NCBI GenBank assembly: GCA_027575765.1
Contig: JANBPT010000535.1
Location: 1-31,801, forward strand
Source of the DNA: Tieghemiomyces parasiticus
Lineage: Eukaryota > Kickxellomycota > Dimargaritomycetes > Dimargaritales > Dimargaritaceae
Length of the DNA stretch: 31,801 bases
Reading direction: 5' to 3'
The notes under the pieces were generated by a model. The model was not told the DNA's origin, did no database searches, and saw only the letters and a program-made list of their open reading frames with translations. Below, piece after piece: positions 1-9,870 of the stretch; position 1 is the first letter of the stretch, and every line of letters begins with the position of its first letter. The translations under genes were made by a program, and so were the position numbers.

Positions 1-154
1 GAACAGCTGGTCGAACCGACGGGAGTTGGAGTTGTCGTTGAGGAGGTCCACGTTGGCCTCGATGAGGTTGTGGAACAGCTGGTCGAACCGACGGGAGTTA
101 GAGTTGTCGTTCAGGACGACCGCGTCGACGTCGACGAGGTTGTGGAACAGCTGG
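1..154 (-). repeat. 72-bp in-frame tandem repeat
   Basis: Two full 72-bp units (1-72 and 73-144) and the first 10 bases of a third (145-154) follow one another without a gap. All begin gaacagctgg on the plus strand. About the first 39 bases are nearly identical between the two full units, and the next 20 or so vary. The unit length is a multiple of three and encodes the 24-residue peptide repeat. The array continues beyond the left edge. Confidence 0.9.
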
Positions 155-219
155 GTGATGGGCGCGGCATGGACAGCGGCCACGAGGAAAGCAGAGACGA
201 GAGCGAATGAGATCTTCAT
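1..219 (-). CDS. Secreted tandem-repeat peptide precursor (Kex2-processed type), partial
   Basis: The minus-strand reading frame starts at the ATG at 217-219 and stays open to the left edge, so 73 codons are visible and the C-terminus is missing. Residues 1-18 (MKISFALVSAFLVAAVHA) form a typical signal peptide. The rest is tandem repeats of 24 residues. Each repeat has a conserved QLFHNL start, a variable middle (VDVDAVVL in one, IEANVDLL in the other) and a conserved NDNSNSRR end. Arg-Arg pairs at residues 43-44 and 67-68 sit exactly at repeat junctions, where Kex2-type proteases cut. This matches fungal Kex2-processed repeat proteins, which release short secreted peptides (pheromone-like, effector-like or modified cyclic peptides). 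Processing would give 22-residue peptides beginning with FDQLF. The peptide is amphipathic, with Phe/Leu/Val spaced as in a helix. Function is unknown. An unprocessed repeat surface protein is the main alternative. Confidence 0.72.
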   Translation of the reverse strand, partial: MKISFALVSAFLVAAVHAAPITQLFHNLVDVDAVVLNDNSNSRRFDQLFHNLIEANVDLLNDNSNSRRFDQLF

Positions 220-3200
220 GGTGAGAGCAGTATTAAGAATGGGATGTTAAGAGTCGTGCGAGGTAACAGGGAAGGATGCGTATGGAGCAATAAGTCACAG
301 TGGATTATTAGGTGGTCGGGTTCGTGAGAAAGTGGTATATGGTTGTTGATGTGGTATGTAAACACAGAATGAGAGGTATACGGCTAGGCAGCTGATGCTG
401 GTGGTGAATTAGAAACGGCACCAATGGGCTCAATATATATGGCAAGCTGGCGGCTGAGGGAAGCCACTTTACACACGGCGCGTTAATTCGTGCGAGCGCA
501 ATCGCACGCAATGTATATTCTGTAAGACGTACCGGATCCATTTTGGTCGTGATAATAATCTACTCCTCCGCCCGTGTGGTCAATACCTAGCCGCTTAAGG
601 GACCGGAAGGTAGCCAAGAGGGAGGGACGAAAAAGGCAACCGATTCACCCTCAGTGGCCCTCGCTGCCTTTGCATGCACCGTGTCAGCACTTGAAACTAT
701 GTGGAGAGAAGTCCCGGGGCAGTTGGCACTATCGCCGTAATATTAACAGATCTTCTCCCCCCTTTCCCCCCTTGCGGCCCACTATCGACTGTCACTGACT
801 CTCAGTCCACTAAATAAGGCGGTATACTGAATAATGTAGGAATGAGAATGGTGCGATACGGAGGTCCAGGCCATAAGATAAAATCGGTGGCGAATAGAGC
901 GTCATTAAAGACATGGACATTCCCGAATAATTCATTCTAAGATCATACTGAGGAATGGACGCCCTTCCAACAACGACCATGCAAAAGGAGCATGCAGTGG
1001 TGACAGCAAGAGGCAGCGTTGCTTAGCAGGATACCTAGGTACAACACAACGAAATCGGAGGGGGAAAGCGGCGTCAGGGTGCCAAACACCGACAAGGAGG
1101 TAGAATTGGTATTGGAAGGCCCCAAGCGTGACTGCATCGTAGTGAAGGTCTTGCGGAGAAAGGTGCATGGCTGAAAAAATAAGGCTCTCCCTAGTAACCG
1201 TTGCCTAATGCCCTCGCCTGGTTAGTCGATATAGCCCCCCTCCCGGCTGCCTGATAACAGCGTAGCTCATCAGGTTCCTTTTCGGATCCCACTTCCAATG
1301 CGTCGCCAGCCGGGTGCGACTCACATAGCGCCACGTCATTGGCTGTTATCAGCTCGGCCGACTATTACTACTCAACGACGCCGCCCCCCTCCCCTAGACC
1401 CGGCCGCTCTGCTAGCATCCCCCCCCACTTACCACCTTTAGACAGTCGCCGTTACCGCGACCTCCTTACTATCGCCCTACACCATGTCTGGACGCGCTGC
1501 CTCTGCAGGAGGACTCTACTCCACACTTGAGGGTTCACCCCTTCCTGCCTTCTCCCCTTTCTACAACCTCCCCCACCTCCCCTCCTATCTCCCTACTCCC
1601 GTCTAATCCCAGAATACTGGCGTCCACCAACCCCGCTGCCGCTGGAACCACAATTTCTCTCCCCCCGGGGGGAGGGGGTTCGAGCTGGACATTACATCAG
1701 GCTAGATGACCCCGCCTAAGAGAGCCGTAACACCCTAGCGACATTCAATAGCCATTCTTACTCCTCTCTTCGCCTGTTTTTAAATTTCTTATGAAGGGGA
1801 CTGATTAGCCAGAGGCTATCGACATTAAGCCCTCCAACGATTGGTTCGTTTCCAAAATTCGCTCCTCAACTTTCACTTTATTCCGCAGAACCGCCCCTGC
1901 CCCATGAAACCATGGCGATTTCTGCACTATTATCAACCCTTAAACATGATGAATTTCATATCATTCCTCTATTACCTGGCACAGGTCTCACTGCACGCGG
2001 CAAAATGAAAGCCGGGTTGGTGGGTAGAGGCTGGAGGATATCCGTCGTAGCGGTAATACAAAGCGGGAGGAAGAGAATGGGGGTATTATTGTCTCTGATG
2101 AAATCATGCATAAAACCAGCGCATGCGTCGTATTAATATAGAAAGGGGGTGTCATACTAAGGGGTACCGACAGTAGCACCTCTGATATCCCCCCGTCGTA
2201 GGCTGAGGGTAAATATTCGACTTGTCCAGGCACATCTATACCGATTTAACATAGGCCACATTTCTCTCCCTTCAACCCTAGACCAATGGCCTACTTGGCG
2301 TCACGCCTGGCCGAGCTGGGCTTCCCATGATTTCACAAGGCTGTCGATTAACAAGCTGGTTTACACGGTTACACGCGACGGCCAGGCTGTAGCCTAAGAA
2401 TGGACTCTAAATATGTATACGTTGGAAGTGAATATTACCATCATAATATGCATTTTTTGTCGATTGAACAGGAACATCAGAGTGTTTAAATTATTCGCCT
2501 TGTAAAGCCCTATTTTTCTGTCGGAATTTACGCTGAAACTGGAGGTTGACACTTCCAAAAACACAATGCTACACATACGGTTACGGGCCGGTAGATAATA
2601 GTCCAATACGCGTGTATAGGGAACCCAATGTTTGGTGCGAGCATGCGGTGTCAACTATTCGTATCTCTTCCGAGGCTCGCTTATTTTTTAACGGGGAAGT
2701 CTTTTGTCGAGGTCCACCACACTGTGACATGGATAATATCAAGTATGACTAGGCATGAGTAACAGCGGGCGAAAAAATGCGATGGAGGTATTGTGTGGTA
2801 GGGAGATACAATGGGGGTGTTCCCCCTTATGACTCTACCCCCCCCTTATATCAACCCCTGTCCCCAACGGTCGCACTCCTCCGGCTGCTAGGTCCTCCAT
2901 AGCAAGGATAGACCAGCACTTTCCCAAGGATAAAGAAATAGGCCAGGTTGGACCTGATCATCTTTCTCCTTAGTATTCATTCGTTTATTTATTTACATTT
3001 AGCTTGACTATTCGGAGTTTCGTATCCTTCCCTACCACTCATTTTCTAGCACTCCAACTTGCAACCGTTTGGCCCTGTCGCCCCCCCCCCATAGGTTAGC
3101 CCGTCTTCAATAATGCTCCACCTGACACAATAGCGGCAATTTCCACTGACTGAGGTGTTCCATACTGTGGTGGAAGAAGTTGGTCTTGAGCTGTATAGAC

Positions 3201-3272
3201 CCGACGTATCAGTCGCCAACGTCATACCCCACGCTTAGTTCGACAGCAGCCAAGATGATGAACAGCATATCA
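220..3272. other. Intergenic, no recognisable gene
   Basis: About 3 kb without a frame that shows a domain, a signal peptide or sustained G/C-ending codons like the real genes here. The first few hundred bases should be the promoter and leader of the repeat peptide gene. Pyrimidine-rich plus-strand sequence fills about 1380-1700 and includes a perfect 16-base palindrome of C and G runs at 1659-1674. C-runs occur near 2821-2860, and a C10 tract at 3081-3090. Confidence 0.6.
432..440 (-). promoter_or_regulatory. TATA-like element upstream of repeat peptide gene
   Basis: The minus strand reads ccatatatattg here, about 215 bases upstream of the ATG at 219. It is the clearest TATA-like run in the upstream region. 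The distance implies a long 5' leader if it is the core promoter. AT-rich sequence could give this by chance. Confidence 0.35.
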
Positions 3273-3416
3273 ACGGCTAGACTGGTCACTGCTGTCGTTC
3301 GCTAGGTCAATCTGAATACCGATCCAATCACCAAATGCGTTGCCGGTGGACTTGGCTAGGGTCACAGACAGAAGGACGGCGCACACGAGAAGTAGTTGAT
3401 ATTCATGTCGACTTTG
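3273..3416 (-). pseudogene. Possible broken copy of a small secreted peptide gene
   Basis: A minus-strand frame here reads as a signal peptide core (QLLLVCAVLLSVTLA) followed by KSTGNAFGDWIGIQIDLAND and a short Ser/Asp/Gln tail ending in Arg before a TGA at 3270-3272. The tail region resembles the 24-residue repeat at the left edge: F-x-x-L/W-I-x-x-x-V/I-D-L-x-N-D-x-S, with about 7 of 20 identical. The only well-placed ATG (3404-3406) is out of frame with this stretch by one base. One missing base in codon 2 would explain that, so this could be a decayed single-repeat relative. An upstream exon supplying the start, or chance, are alternatives. The similarity is weak and judged by eye. Confidence 0.3.
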
Positions 3417-5516
3417 TGGTGGAGAAGAAGATATAGGGCAGTGGAAATGCCTACAACAGAACATATAAGGAATGGTGAATTTGGTGCAATGGTAAGTTTT
3501 AATATTGATCATTTTACTAGCGGAATAGCAATGGTGGCTCTTATATGGTTTGACACAGCACTGGTTGGCCATTGACCATGTCACTATGATGGCTTTACCT
3601 CAATACGGGTGCCATCCTTTAGCCAGACACCTGCGGGAGCATGTCTTTAGCTAAACGAGTCTTAGAATTGACGTGGTCAATGCAAGTACACCTGGCCTAG
3701 AAAATACCGAAACGACGAGTGATACTGGAAATCAATTGCCATTTATGCCGGTCTACAGCCCTGTGTTTCAAGCTAATAAACTGTAGAGGTTATCACCTGG
3801 GCCTTGTAAGAAATGCATGTTAAGTAAAATAAAAGGTACCCAATTCTCGAGACTACTGCTGCAGACCAGACCCGTGTGACGAATGGGAACCTCGGAGATG
3901 AGTTTATGCAGGATCGGTCGAATACGAGAGTAACCAGGTAAATGTATTATATGTGAAAAATAACCCCCCCCCAAGCAGGTAATTAACAACGTTGCTAATG
4001 TTTCACGGTGCTCTGTCAGAGGAAACGACCAGGACAATGCTGTGAAGCTGGGTACAGTTGGGGCTGTTCTCACCACATGTCACCTCCTCAAATGGCACAA
4101 ACCAGGCCTCTATATACGAACCGTTAAAAGTTCTGTCATCGACAAGATAATTGAGTGGGATCGAGGTTCTCCTGCGCTGTTACAATTCAACCTCAAGGTC
4201 CGTTGCAGTGCCCTAAGCTATTGATCCGATTAACTGTGGCATCTTTACTTTTTACTTATCTTTATTTGCCTATTCCCATATCCGATACTCCTTTGTAGCG
4301 GCACCAACCTTCCAGATCTACTGGATGGCGTCTTCCTCGCCGACAGGCGTCCCCGCCTCTATCATTTTAGGGCTCTACTTCCTTCCATATTATCCTTGTT
4401 TATCTGGCAGTCGCGCAGCCGCCTTCATATTCGCTTTGGCGTTAGCCCCGCCTTGCACTATCGTCCTTGAATTCTCCTAACCCAAACCGTAGTCGCTGTG
4501 GAGGACGCAGGACATCCTTCCATATAAAAAACCCTCTGGGTCGCTACTAAATAAACGATAGCTTATCTAACTCAAAAAACAGTTTCCATCATCGCTATCC
4601 TACTTGTTCGTACGTTCATGCGGTTTATTAGTCTTTCCTTTCTTAGTTTTAGCCTAAGTTTTCCTCTAGGGTAGTTTTCCCGTACGACATCTGTGGCCGC
4701 TGTAAGCTACAATGCCTCTGACCATGATGGGTGGAGTATTATACCTGTGTTACCTTGACGGTCGAGCACTTGATCTACTGGGTAGTTACAGCGAAGTGCA
4801 GACCTGATAATAAACAAACAGTAAGGGCCTAATCCATGTGTTCCCTACCGAAATATGCATCATAATGGCCATGGGTTGACATAGCAATGCCAACATACAG
4901 GGTACACTCCAAAACGGGGCCCGATTTACTAGCGGTATTGCCAGTCGTAGACCCTCCAGTTTCTGACTTTCGCCACGCATAATGCATATGATAGGTAGAG
5001 ACGCAATCCAGTACGGGGAGGCTCCTCACGAAGGTGAATGGTACACTCTACGGCATTTAGGTTGGCGTGGCTGACAGATAGTTACTTGTAGGCAGGCGTA
5101 CTCAAGTTGAAGATAAGTTTTAGCAAGCTAGGCTGTGTTCCGTAAAGATATTATAGAAGGGAGCAATCTTATTTCCAAGGATAACTACTGTGGGTAGAGT
5201 TCGTATGTCAAACACTGTATTAAGACACCGAGACGCTCTTCGCAGAGCCACACTGCAATCAATTATCGCACCTCCTAAAAATGCATCCACGGGGGTACAC
5301 ACCGGGTACCATTTACCAGCCGTGTGGAGCCCCTGTTAGGATAAGTATGTGAGAAGTCGACAACCAGTTGTAAATCATGGCATGGCCAAAGCCAAAACTT
5401 ATAGATGTTACAAGCTTTATTAGCCGGTCATAACGTCCATGTGGGAGAAAGACGCAGAACCCACTGAAGAGACTTGGGGGAGAGGTGGGGTGGGCGGGGG
5501 ACACAGCCGAACGTTC
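3417..5516. other. Intergenic, no recognisable gene
   Basis: AT-richer than the gene blocks. Open frames of up to about 100 codons on both strands lack domains, start context or matching codon use. It contains a C9 tract at 3964-3972 and, at its right end, the likely 3' untranslated region of the eL39 gene. Confidence 0.6.
5416..5421 (-). terminator. Poly(A) signal AATAAA of eL39 gene
   Basis: The minus strand carries a canonical AATAAA (within cggctaataaagcttg), about 95 bases downstream of the eL39 stop codon. Spacing suits a short 3' untranslated region typical of ribosomal protein genes. Confidence 0.55.
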
Positions 5517-6098
5517 TTAGATGTTCAGCTTCGTGCGGCGCCAGTGACGACGCTTGGCGTTGTACCTGAAAAGTAGAGTGAAAGCGGGGAGCGAAACAAA
5601 GATCATGGTTAGCAATCTAGCTGTCGAGCTACAATAGGCGGGGAACGGATTGTGAAGGTGAACTCTGACGGGCATCGCTGAACCAGTAGTATAACATTCG
5701 ACTTACTTGATCTTGGAATCGGTCTTGAGCCGGAACCACTGAGGCATGGGGCGGTTCTGGCGCAGCTTCTTGGCCAAGTGAATCTTGGTGGTCAGGTTCT
5801 TGTGGGTCGGCTGTTGGTGAAAATTTTGTCGTTGGCAAGCAGGAATGGAGCGTGTTAGTGGAAGTCTCGCGAATCTCGCCCCGTCGTTCCGATTGTGATG
5901 TGAAAAGTCCAGCCCGTATTGTCTACCGCTATATTCGGCCTGCCTACGCCCATTAATAGGCAGCACATGCTAACCGAGTGCTATCCATCCGTCTACCGCC
6001 CGCGAAGTGACCTGGATGGATGGATGGATTGGACGCGGTTCAGGCGGACGGCGAGGGTGGTGACGAAATCAAAGGGAGGGGTGAGCGACGCTTACCAT
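5517..6098 (-). CDS. RPL39: 60S ribosomal protein eL39 (three exons)
   Basis: eL39 is a small basic protein of the large ribosomal subunit that lines the nascent-peptide exit tunnel. Minus-strand exons are 6096-6098 (the ATG alone), 5707-5810 and 5517-5565, separated by introns 5811-6095 and 5566-5706. Both introns begin GTAAG and end AG, and the phases join exactly to give 51 residues, the family's usual length. Diagnostic parts are PTHKNLTTKIHLAKKLRQNRP, near the N-terminus, and YNAKRRHWRRTKLNI at the C-terminus. The first coding exon is just the initiator codon, so the 285-base first intron sits directly after ATG. An intron at or next to the start codon is familiar in fungal ribosomal protein genes and may help regulation. 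The only odd change is DSKIK where many relatives have GNTIR. Identification is secure. Confidence 0.97.
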
Positions 6099-6306
6099 CT
6101 TGAAAAGTTGCTACCTATCGGTCCGTCCTCAATTAGAAAATCAAAAAGACCGGGAGTGGGAAAGAGGAAGTTGGCCGTCTCAAGCATGGCTGAGCGCCGA
6201 TATAGTTCACCTTGACAGTTGTCCAACGGACTTGGGCCAAGGCCAACCGTGGTGGCCTATCTTCACTTCTATCAGACCAGAGACTGCTGCCAATAGGAGA
6301 GGTTAC

Positions 6307-6324
6307 ATCACGTGATTTATAAAT
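6307..6324. promoter_or_regulatory. E-box palindrome and TATA-like run upstream of eL39
   Basis: A perfect 10-base palindrome atcacgtgat (core CACGTG, 6309-6314) overlaps a second palindrome atttataaat (6315-6324) that contains TATAAAT on the minus strand. They lie about 210-225 bases upstream of the eL39 ATG. CACGTG is bound by bHLH factors of the Cbf1 type, which act at ribosomal protein promoters in some fungi. The assignment to eL39 rests on position only. Confidence 0.4.
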
Positions 6325-6952
6325 ATACCCCTATAACCAAGCTACCCCCACGGTAGGCACTCCAGGACCGCGCGACCTTGGCAGGTCACTGCTAATAGAC
6401 GGGTCTAACTGCTCACTTTGGAGTGTGTATGGGGGGAGGAGTCATAGGTAACGTAATAAAGTGTAAGGATATGGTCTGCTTTGGCTCTTGTACCTATGAA
6501 GGGCATTGTTTTCAATATTGCTTGGCCCTGTTAGCCAAGCACAAGCAGCCCAAACCTAAAAAGGGACGTTGTGTTCGAAGCCACTCCGCTGTGGCCCCTT
6601 TTCTACCTACTAACACCCGAGCTCCTGTTAACCATAGTCAATGTCCACGATAAAAACCATAAGTAATGGGCGCCCTCAGCACTATCGTCCTGAGTATTGG
6701 TATGGGCACCACAATTATCAGCATGCTGCTTTTCTCTCTTTCTACACGTCACCACGCGAATTTCATTAAGTAGTTGGTCTTCAATACAGTCAATTGGATT
6801 ATTGACAGCTAGGGGGTTCCCATGAACCTTCCCCTGCACTCCTCCCTCCACTGCTGCGATCTCAACTTTCCCAACGCCACCTCCCTAGCTTTAAAACTCT
6901 TTTGCATCACTCCTCAGCCATCTTAGTACATATCAGCCAGTCTAGCGGAATG

Positions 6953-6970
6953 ATATACATATATGTATAT
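6953..6970. repeat. 18-base perfect AT palindrome
   Basis: atatacatatatgtatat reads the same on both strands. It could extrude as a cruciform or be simple-sequence DNA. No gene lies close by. Confidence 0.6.
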
Positions 6971-8814
6971 TTACCTTCCTTACAGTTACGGGCATGTCGC
7001 TACTTTTAAATCTAGAGACCGCCTGATTTTTCCTTTTTCCTTTCCATACCATTTTACCCAATGTTGGCATCATCGACCAAACCAGTGGTCATATTATCCC
7101 CATAGTTCCCAGTCTTTTTAGATCTCCTCTCCATGTGGCCACTTGGCCATCGTATTACTTGGCCGTGAGTGGCACCTGCTACTCCCTGATCGATAAGTTT
7201 TTTTTTCGCCTTCCTCAGTTAAACTTCTCTACCCAATGGCCCTTTAACTGCCATCGTGAACCTTCAAGGGCATCGTATCTAACCTGAATTCAGTCGCCAT
7301 ATACTAGATGGTGAATATGTTCACCTCTGCCGGTTTTGGGGTACTTAATCACATAGTTATGTAAGTTGTCTCTTGCCCGCCTGGTTGGCGTCCCTGATCA
7401 TGAATGTGATCCCTCCTACCGACTGTCTGTTAAGTTAAAATCGATGGGCTGAGTTCATTATAAATGCCCTAAATCGCTGGTTCATTGGCGCTCAACAGAC
7501 CAGTTGACTCCAGAGTATAAGGGAACTTGAAATCGCAGGGGGATAAGGGCGCCCGGGTTTTGCTACGATCGTTACGGCTATGACCCTTAAGAGGCGCCAG
7601 AGAAATATCGAGTAGACCGCTAGAAACACGATCGTAAATGGGGTTAGCTCGGATGGTAATGGCAAAAGGGAGGGGAAATCAAAGAATCCATCGTAGCCAG
7701 AAAGTAGTCCAATCATGGCAAATAAAGGGAAAGCAAAGTACATTTAGTATGTAATAATTTTTGCGGTTACGTCGAATTGGAAGCAGGCCTGGGATTACCC
7801 GTAATTTAATATAGACAAAATAACTAAGAGTCAACTGCGCTTTTTTATTTACGCATTAACCTCCCAGAATATCGTGGCAAACACTATTATTAATTAAGTA
7901 TACGATCATTATCCTACATAATATGGCTACTTCGATTTCATCAGTACATAAGTATTTTAGGGATTCGTTAGCCTCTCTGACTCGACCCTAGGGGCCTCTC
8001 CGTAGTGTGATTGACATGCCCACTCTGTACTGGTAATTCAGTAAGATCACGGCTTGTAAGCTTGCCAGTCTCGAATCTTTCCATCATATATCATCTCTAT
8101 GGGTAACAGGCCCGGCGATAAGTCGAATATTAGTGACTTCGGAAGTGGGCCGTTTTTCACCACAAAAATGTCGATCTTTCCTCACAATTATACCCAACTC
8201 CAAGCTATGTTCCTAATCAATAGCTTAAAACTTACTAATCATGATACTCGAGCCGTCAATTTTTGTTTGCGTTTTTATAACAGTAAAACCAGCGCCTGCC
8301 AACTCATGTCGCGTAACAATACCCAGTTTCTATTGAAGCGACCTGTATAACCTGCCATAGCAGCTAGAAGGAGAGGAAGGTGTTGGAAGTGGCGTGAGAG
8401 GATGGAGGCAGGTGATTTGCTAATTCCTGCTATAACGACGAATTCGAGATTACGGTGCGTGCCCTCGCGCTCTCTTGGGGTTTGTGCGATAAAAATTAAA
8501 TAGAAAATTCCATACGAAATTTTAATGTAGCCCTTTAGTCAGGGTTGTGTGATAAACCTGGAGGTTTTATCAATGCTGGTGTTCGTTACACAATCTCTAA
8601 ACTTGAGGAATTCCAAATAAGGTCACTATTTACAGCAACTAGTTATGAGATTGATAATGTTTTAATATTTTTGTTGCTCTTTATACAATGCGGATGTGCG
8701 TCAGCAGTCTAACCTCCTACTATCCCTTTAGCCAATAGAGGCATAGGGGAAATTTAGAAAGAAAGAGGGGGTGATCTATGGGAGAAGGGCCGGGGGAAAT
8801 GGGGCGGAAACTGC

Positions 8815-9870
8815 TTAGCAACCGCTGGAATCGGGGGTGGCCTGGACGTTGAAGGCCTTCAGCACCTTCTCGTAGATGGCGAAACGCTTAGCAGGAGTAG
8901 GGGAGCCAGTACCGCACTCGAGACCACCATTGATGGCCTTGGTGGCGGCACCAAACTTGCCCTCAGAGACGCCGGGGGCGTTGTGGACACGGGCCTTCCA
9001 GTACCACAGGCTGACGGCGACAGCAGTCTTGACATCGGTGGCAACCTGATCGGGGTCGGTCAGGAGACGGTCATCGCCGAACAGGTCCTCGGAGGCGGCC
9101 TTGTAGTTATCAGCCCAGGAGAGCTGAATGTAGCCGCGGCCGTAGTACGACTTGCCGCTGACGTCGGTACCAGGGGTGGCGTACGAACCAGCGCACGATT
9201 TACCATCAGAGCAAGCAATCTCGGAGACGTACTGGAAACCGCCCGACTCCCAGATCAACTCGGCAATGAGCATGGCGGCCTCCTGGGCAGAGGAGATATC
9301 GCCCTTACTCCACTGGTCAATGAAGGCCTGGCACACCTCAGAGGTGGGCTCCGGGTAGCCGCTGTCGGTCACAGCCTTCTGGATTTCGGCAACAGTGATG
9401 CTGGACAGGTCGCCGGAGCCGCCGCCGCTGCCGCCACCCGATGAAGGGTTGCTGCTTGAGTAGGCAGGGGACTCGGCGGACGAGCTGGCCGAGCCCGACG
9501 CGGAGGCGCTGGAGGTGGGGTCCGAGGCGACGGTATAGCCGGGGTCGTCGCGGACCGAGTTGGAAGCGGCGGTCGAAGGAGCTGAGGAGGAGCCGGAGCT
9601 CGCGGCATTGCTAGGGATAGCCTCGTTCCAGGTACAGGAAAGGGCTGAGCAGGAGGTGCCAGAGGGGCAAGCCTGGGTGACCCACTGGCCCTGGTTGCAC
9701 AGGGCGACAGAAGACCCATCGGCAGTGCAACCGAGAGGAGTGGTATTCGAGTCGCAGCTCTCGCCTTTCACGGCGACAGGCACGTTGGCATCGAAAGGGA
9801 CAGCGGCGACGAAGGCTGGAGAGGAGAGCAGCGCCACCAGGGCGACAAGCTTGGCCGAAGGGTACATCAT
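8815..9870 (-). CDS. Secreted GH19 endochitinase with N-terminal cysteine-rich (CBM19-like) module
   Basis: GH19 enzymes hydrolyse beta-1,4 links in chitin by an inverting mechanism; this one should act outside the cell. It is a single 351-residue exon. Residues 1-23 are a signal peptide. Residues 38-82 hold six to seven cysteines around CTADGSSVALCNQGQWVTQAC, resembling a CBM19 chitin-binding module. Residues 88-155 are a Ser/Gly/Ala linker. The catalytic domain covers about 157-345. Its landmarks are WESGGFQYVSE with the proposed catalytic pair Glu208 and Glu217, YYGRGYIQLSW (242-252) and NGGLECG (314-320). The nine-residue spacing between the glutamates is that of loop-reduced class IV enzymes. 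The usual His before the first Glu is Trp here. Codons mostly end in G or C. Cell-wall remodelling or attack on other fungi or arthropods are both possible roles. Confidence 0.93.
   Translation of the reverse strand: MMYPSAKLVALVALLSSPAFVAAVPFDANVPVAVKGESCDSNTTPLGCTADGSSVALCNQGQWVTQACPSGTSCSALSCTWNEAIPSNAASSGSSSAPSTAASNSVRDDPGYTVASDPTSSASASGSASSSAESPAYSSSNPSSGGGSGGGSGDLSSITVAEIQKAVTDSGYPEPTSEVCQAFIDQWSKGDISSAQEAAMLIAELIWESGGFQYVSEIACSDGKSCAGSYATPGTDVSGKSYYGRGYIQLSWADNYKAASEDLFGDDRLLTDPDQVATDVKTAVAVSLWYWKARVHNAPGVSEGKFGAATKAINGGLECGTGSPTPAKRFAIYEKVLKAFNVQATPDSSGC

Larger units (their letters stand above)
6099..8814. other. Intergenic, no recognisable gene
   Basis: The first 250 bases hold the eL39 leader and promoter. 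The rest has no open frame with a recognisable domain. A hydrophobic 83-codon minus-strand frame at 7492-7743 and an 83-codon plus-strand frame at 8099-8350 have no support beyond being open. AT content rises towards 7.7-8.7 kb. Confidence 0.6.

Noticed and set aside
1..154. Repeat array considered as a CRISPR array
   Set aside because: The units are 72 bp, directly adjacent without spacers, in frame, and encode a signal-peptide-led protein.
7492..7743. Hydrophobic 83-codon minus-strand frame
   Set aside because: It could encode membrane segments, but AT-rich sequence often does so by chance, and there is no homology, start context or neighbour to support it.
8983..9444. 153-codon plus-strand open frame opposite the GH19 chitinase
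   Set aside because: Antisense shadow of the catalytic domain; no independent support.
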